DNA of 64,000 nucleotides. It comes from DSXH01 sp964532065 (GTDB lineage Bacteria > Bacteroidota > Ignavibacteria > Ignavibacteriales > Melioribacteraceae). Shown here in pieces: positions 59,773 through 64,000 of the stretch (positions within the stretch are counted from its first letter, which is position 1; the number at the start of each line of letters is the position of its first letter). The notes beneath the pieces were generated by a model, which saw only the letters and a program-made list of their open reading frames with translations, was not told where the DNA came from and did not search any database. The translations under genes and the position numbers were made by a program. Where the stretch lies: positions 1 through 64,000 of the forward strand of contig CAZHHG010000005.1 of NCBI GenBank assembly GCA_964532065.1. Direction: 5' to 3'.

Positions 59773-62700
59773 ATGAAAAGAAATCCCCGTCGGAAAATTC
59801 CATTCATTTGGATTTTCCTCGGACTACTTTGTTTAACAACTAATTCAACTGCTCAATTCAGTTGGAACAGTCAGGAGTGGGGTTTTAGAAGAGCGATAAT
59901 GGTTGATAATGGATCCGGAAACACGTTAACGGATTATCAGGTTAAAGTAACATTATCATCATCGTTCAACTTTTCAAGATGTAAACCGGATGGAAGCGAT
60001 ATCCGTTTTACAAGCAGCGATTCCCAGACACTTATTCCATACTGGATTGAAGAATGGAATCCGCCGGGTTCTTCGGCAACTATTTGGGTTAAGGTCCCGA
60101 ATATTCCCGCCGGCGGCACCACAATATATCTTTACTACGATAATCCATCGGCCGAATTTCCCTCACCTCTTCCGCCATCAACAACAAATCTTCCACCGAC
60201 AGGACCATGGACTAATGTAGCGGGCCTTGTCATCAATGGAAGTCCCGGCTCTTTACTTGCCGAGAACATGGTGAAAGACGGAAGTACATACTGGCAGCTA
60301 TTCACGGATCGATCAGCTTGTAACGGGCAGCTTGGATTTGCATATAATAATACAGGCAACCCCGCAAACAATACAGGGTGGAACTGGTCCGGCGATGTGA
60401 CAATCGATTTTTCAATTCGTAATTCCACACCGATGTTTGCCGGCGATCCCAGGATGAATACCAATCCCGGAAATCTGTTAAATCCTTACCTCGATTGTCC
60501 TCATGTTGAAAAGGGTGACGACGGATACTGGTATTTGTTTTATCACTGGATTGTTGGTGGTGATCCGCATGGAGGTTATGGTACCCCCACAAGCGTAATG
60601 ACAACTCAAACTCCGGATTCTGAATTCAACGACGGGCCATATGAACTTGGAATGAAATTCAAGTCGGCGCAATCCGGTAGAATTACTAAAATAAGATATT
60701 ATAAAACGGCAGGAGAAACCGGATCCCATTCAGGTAAAATCTGGTCTTCAGACGGAACCCTGCTGGCAACGGTTAACTTTGTTTCCGAAACAGCAAGCGG
60801 ATGGCAGGAAGCTGCTTTATCTGTTCCTCTATATATTCTGGAGAATACAACATACATTGTTTCTGTAAATTCGAATACCGCTTATGGCGCAACTAATTAT
60901 GCTTTCGATTCTCCGATAGTAAACGGATCTCTTACTGGAGTTGCCGACGGGAATAACGGAGTATATTCATTAAGCCCGGGCGGTTATCCGGCCACTTCAT
61001 TTAACAACAGCAATTACTTCCGCGATGTTGTTTTTGAATCCACAAGCGGATGCGGAGTTCACGGCGCTTGGAGCTGGACTCCCGATTCTTACGCGGCAAT
61101 CGGCGTTGCAAGATCTCTTTCAATTACCGGACCGTATGTTGAAGTCGATCCGATTGTTCTGATGTCCTCCGAAATGGAAGGGGATTCGCACGCGTGGGAT
61201 TGGGCAAGAGTTTCTGAACCGTATGTCTTTAAACGCGACGACGGAAAATGGGTAATGCTGTTTATGGGCGACAAAGGAAATTATGATAATCCCGGCGATC
61301 CAAGTCTTCTTTACATTGAACAGTGCAGTTATGCAGTTGCTGATAATATCCAGGGCCCGTATGTAAAATGGCACGGCGGAGCGGATCCATTTATTGCTTT
61401 CGGTCCTCCGGGCTCTCTTGATGCCGGCACTATCGCAGACGCTCATCCGGTTAAGTTCGGCGATACCTATTATATTTTTTATGCCGCATCACCAACTACA
61501 TGGGGCTGGAACACAATGTATCTTACAACCTCCGATTGGGAGACCGTCACTAAGTCAACACACTATGTTTATACGAATGACGGCAACAGTCCTTTCAGAG
61601 GCGCTATATCAACATTCAACGACACATATTATTTTTCATATCTCGGAAGCAGTTCCAGCAGCCCCGGTCCTTTTATGATTGCGACTCAACCGTCAACCGG
61701 ATTCATTCCGGGATTATCTCTCTATGGTTCGGACGCGGTTTTTAATTTTTATGATGGATTTGATGGAACTTCATTCGACCCGGCCAAATGGCACGGAGTA
61801 GATCCGGGTTACAGCGGATCCGTAGTTGTTGCCGGAGGTGAAATGCAAATCTGTAATTCCGGCGGCTTCCTTACACAGGTCACAGCTGATAAATCTTTCG
61901 GCATCGGCCATACGCTTGAAGTAAAAGCGAAACATAGTGTCTCGGGATTTGCAGGCGAAATCGGATTCGGGAGACAGGAGTCCGGCGGAAACTGGGGCGG
62001 ACCTCCTTTCGGATTCAAGAATCAGAGAATCATGGATCTGAGAGTGATAAACGGATCCAACTTTGTTGTGGATGCTGATAATGCCGACCACGTTGAATCA
62101 CCCGGAGACTATGTATCAACAACAACTCCGCTCGATTTTAATAATTATCTTGTTCATAAAGTAATGAGAGTCGATAATTCGACAACTCGTTTTCAGCTCG
62201 ATAATTTTCCCGTTACAACAATTACAAACACTATCGATCGTCCTGCGCGCATTACCACCGATCTGTTATCACCATGGTTCTTTATTTTAGGCGGATCCTG
62301 TGTTAATGTAGATTGGGTGCGCGTTAGGAAATATGCCGAGCCCGAACCCGGCGCGTTTGTTGGCCCGGAGGAATTATATAACTGCTATGCTGATCTCAGC
62401 ATCACCAAAACAGTTGATAATATAAATCCGGATAACGGCGATCAGATTACATTTACAATCACTGTTTCAAATGACGGACCCGGCAACTCTGCATGGGCAC
62501 GTGTAGCGGATATACTTCCTAATGGACTTGAATATATCTCTCATTCCACTATTAACGGAACATACGATCCTCTCGCCGGCATTTGGGATATCGGATTTAT
62601 TACGGTAGGAAGCTCAGCCGTATTATCGATAACGGTTGAAGTAGACATTTTTACCTCTGCGTTTGATTTTGGACCGGCGACTGGATTCAACCTGTTTGTT

Positions 62701-64000
62701 CTGGAGGATTTGAATCAGCCATCGTCCGACACTCAGGGGAAAGTAGCTGTCGGCAGAGACGCCTACTTTGCAAACTACAGCGTGGGCGATCAGCTTCCCA
62801 ACTCCAATGGTACGGTTGATGTCCTTATCACTGGAAGGAATCTCACATACATAAGCGGCGGTATTTATGGCGGTAATGTGGTTTATGGAAACACGACCAA
62901 TCTTCCAATCAGCGCAGTAAGTATATTGCACGGAACATTGCGCCAGGATTATCCGATCGATTTCGCGGCTGCAGGTACATTCCTGAATAATCTTTCTACA
63001 CAGCTTTCATTATATGCCGTTAACGGAACAAGCACAATTCAGTGGGGCGGAATAACTTTGACAGGCAACGATCCTTTCCTGAATATATTCAGCATATCCG
63101 GTTCGGATCTTTCTTCAGCCAACAATGTAACCATTAATGTTCCTAACGGTTCTGTAGTTCTGGTTAACATCGACGGAACCACCGTTTCGTGGATGGGCGG
63201 TTTGACCGTTAACGGAACGGCAGTAACAAATGTTCTCTATAATTTCTATCAGGCCGCATCACTTACAATTCAGGGAATTGATGTACGCGGCTCTATTCTG
63301 GCTCCGTTAGCTACGGTCAATTTTACAAGCGGTGTTCAGAACGGACAGATGATTTGCAAAAATCTTTTTGGCCAGGGTCAGTTTAATCTTGCTCTCTTCA
63401 GCGGTAATATTCCGCTTCCTCCTGATATTACAAATATCGTGGAAATAACAGACGCCGATCAGGACGACCGCGATTCAACACCGGGCAACGGCGATCCGGA
63501 TGAAGACGACTATGCCTCAATCACAATTCATGTCAATATTTCTACGACCCCGGGGGACGACTGGCATTACGTCGGTCAGTTTGCAAACGGCGAAATAGTT
63601 TATTCGCTCGCATACGACAATGGCGGAAATATTCTTGCCGGAACCTGGGGCGGAAAAATCTATCGTTCCTCCAATAACGGGCAATCATTCAGCCGTATCA
63701 ACAACGATATGTATGTTGGTTTGATCTGGTCAATTGCTGTTAATTCGAGCGGGGATATTTTTGCTGGAACAGAACAGGGAATTTTCAGATCCACCGATAA
63801 TGGCACCACCTGGAACTTAATCGGCCTGCAGTTTAAAGATGTCCGGTCAATTATCATCGACAATACGGGTGTAGTCTATGCCGGAACCTGGGGATTCGGA
63901 GTATTCAAATCCGCGGACAACGGTCTAACATGGACTTCCTGCAGCAGCGGATTAACAATTCCTACAGTTAATGCTCTCGCAGAAAATTCAGCATCACAAC
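59773..64000 (+). CDS. Very large exported multidomain protein: DUF2341, GH43-like propeller with DUF4082 insertion, lectin-like, DUF11, choice-of-anchor A, BNR (3' truncated)
   Basis: The frame runs without a stop from the ATG at 59773 to the window end (1409 codons). AAGGAGGG sits eight bases before the ATG. A signal peptide (residues 1 to about 29) is followed by DUF2341 (about 36-125: FRRAIMVDNGSGNTLTDYQ, TIYLYYDNPSA). A GH43/GH32-like propeller begins at CPHVEKGDDGYWYLFYH, is interrupted by a DUF4082 domain (about 280-415, GRITKIRYYKTAGETGSHSG) and resumes at AAIGVARSLSITGPY. Then come a concanavalin-like domain (about 655-860), DUF11 (about 870-960, LSITKTVDNINPDNGDQITF), choice-of-anchor A (about 965-1220, VLITGRNLTYISGGIYGGN and GSILAPLATVNF) and BNR repeats (SSNNGQSF, STDNGTTW, SADNGLTW). 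A C-terminal sorting domain beyond the window is likely. Glycosidase activity is possible but catalytic residues are not secure. Confidence 0.85.
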   Translation, partial: MKRNPRRKIPFIWIFLGLLCLTTNSTAQFSWNSQEWGFRRAIMVDNGSGNTLTDYQVKVTLSSSFNFSRCKPDGSDIRFTSSDSQTLIPYWIEEWNPPGSSATIWVKVPNIPAGGTTIYLYYDNPSAEFPSPLPPSTTNLPPTGPWTNVAGLVINGSPGSLLAENMVKDGSTYWQLFTDRSACNGQLGFAYNNTGNPANNTGWNWSGDVTIDFSIRNSTPMFAGDPRMNTNPGNLLNPYLDCPHVEKGDDGYWYLFYHWIVGGDPHGGYGTPTSVMTTQTPDSEFNDGPYELGMKFKSAQSGRITKIRYYKTAGETGSHSGKIWSSDGTLLATVNFVSETASGWQEAALSVPLYILENTTYIVSVNSNTAYGATNYAFDSPIVNGSLTGVADGNNGVYSLSPGGYPATSFNNSNYFRDVVFESTSGCGVHGAWSWTPDSYAAIGVARSLSITGPYVEVDPIVLMSSEMEGDSHAWDWARVSEPYVFKRDDGKWVMLFMGDKGNYDNPGDPSLLYIEQCSYAVADNIQGPYVKWHGGADPFIAFGPPGSLDAGTIADAHPVKFGDTYYIFYAASPTTWGWNTMYLTTSDWETVTKSTHYVYTNDGNSPFRGAISTFNDTYYFSYLGSSSSSPGPFMIATQPSTGFIPGLSLYGSDAVFNFYDGFDGTSFDPAKWHGVDPGYSGSVVVAGGEMQICNSGGFLTQVTADKSFGIGHTLEVKAKHSVSGFAGEIGFGRQESGGNWGGPPFGFKNQRIMDLRVINGSNFVVDADNADHVESPGDYVSTTTPLDFNNYLVHKVMRVDNSTTRFQLDNFPVTTITNTIDRPARITTDLLSPWFFILGGSCVNVDWVRVRKYAEPEPGAFVGPEELYNCYADLSITKTVDNINPDNGDQITFTITVSNDGPGNSAWARVADILPNGLEYISHSTINGTYDPLAGIWDIGFITVGSSAVLSITVEVDIFTSAFDFGPATGFNLFVLEDLNQPSSDTQGKVAVGRDAYFANYSVGDQLPNSNGTVDVLITGRNLTYISGGIYGGNVVYGNTTNLPISAVSILHGTLRQDYPIDFAAAGTFLNNLSTQLSLYAVNGTSTIQWGGITLTGNDPFLNIFSISGSDLSSANNVTINVPNGSVVLVNIDGTTVSWMGGLTVNGTAVTNVLYNFYQAASLTIQGIDVRGSILAPLATVNFTSGVQNGQMICKNLFGQGQFNLALFSGNIPLPPDITNIVEITDADQDDRDSTPGNGDPDEDDYASITIHVNISTTPGDDWHYVGQFANGEIVYSLAYDNGGNILAGTWGGKIYRSSNNGQSFSRINNDMYVGLIWSIAVNSSGDIFAGTEQGIFRSTDNGTTWNLIGLQFKDVRSIIIDNTGVVYAGTWGFGVFKSADNGLTWTSCSSGLTIPTVNALAENSASQ

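Noticed and set aside
1..64000. CRISPR arrays, tRNA or rRNA genes, insertion sequences, prophage genes
   Set aside because: No regular spaced repeats, cloverleaf-like segments, transposase motifs or phage modules were found by eye on either strand.

Overview
The window looks like a chromosomal segment carrying the replication origin of a Bacteroidota/Ignavibacteriota-type bacterium, most like the Ignavibacteriales (Melioribacter-like). Three things point there. Four exported proteins end in the C-terminal sorting domain of the type IX secretion system (a PNPFNPST stretch followed by SSGIYFYRL and a final K). Outer-membrane proteins are abundant (TonB receptor, porin, DUF5916 barrel, TolC). 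Base composition is moderate, with no strong skew in gene content. This is family-level reasoning; no 16S gene is present. No tRNA, rRNA, CRISPR array, insertion sequence or prophage was seen.

Region by region. 1-8262: 3' part of a dGTPase, then on the minus strand a long-form IspH, a DUF2911 protein, a small hypothetical protein, two tandem secreted BNR-type paralogues and glycogen synthase. 8336-12693: an ADP-forming acyl-CoA synthetase interrupted by a 10-N assembly gap, then a folate branch in which pabA faces away from overlapping pabB-pabC. 12714-18940: a YdeI-like protein, a divergent pectinesterase, truA, a GNAT-like protein, an EamA exporter and a porin. 18974-26257: a plus-strand run of envelope and scavenging genes (amidohydrolase lipoprotein, polysaccharide deacetylase, TonB-dependent receptor, metallophosphoesterase, ThuA-like). 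26260-33620 (minus): two sorted exoproteins including a subtilase, an M1 peptidase and a PLP sulfur enzyme.

33646-43797 is the origin block. Read on the minus strand it runs dnaA, dnaN, recF, dciA, gyrB, an MgtE-like gene and gyrA. The dnaA-dnaN gap has a very AT-rich stretch flanked by DnaA boxes. A second gap upstream of dnaA has two perfect DnaA boxes and two perfect palindromes. 43798-48802 carries L-asparaginase with an overlapping membrane HExxH protein, an NhaD-like antiporter, mscL, a Fic-fold protein whose catalytic motif has decayed, and a stand-alone GroES-like gene.

48914-64000: a methyltransferase, then a seven-gene export operon (tetR, membrane-fusion lipoprotein, ATPase, tolC, ATPase, permease, permease) with a clear sigma-70 promoter and repeated operator-like 7-mers, then a DUF5916 outer-membrane protein. 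The window ends in a very large open reading frame, cut by the window edge, that encodes an exported protein of at least 1409 residues made of DUF2341, a GH43-like propeller split by a DUF4082 insertion, a lectin-like domain, DUF11, choice-of-anchor-A and BNR repeats.

Taken together, the accessory genes fit a heterotroph that degrades polymers outside the cell (pectinesterase, deacetylase, subtilase, M1 peptidase, the large GH43-like protein) and takes up products through TonB and porin routes. They sit around a conserved replication core.
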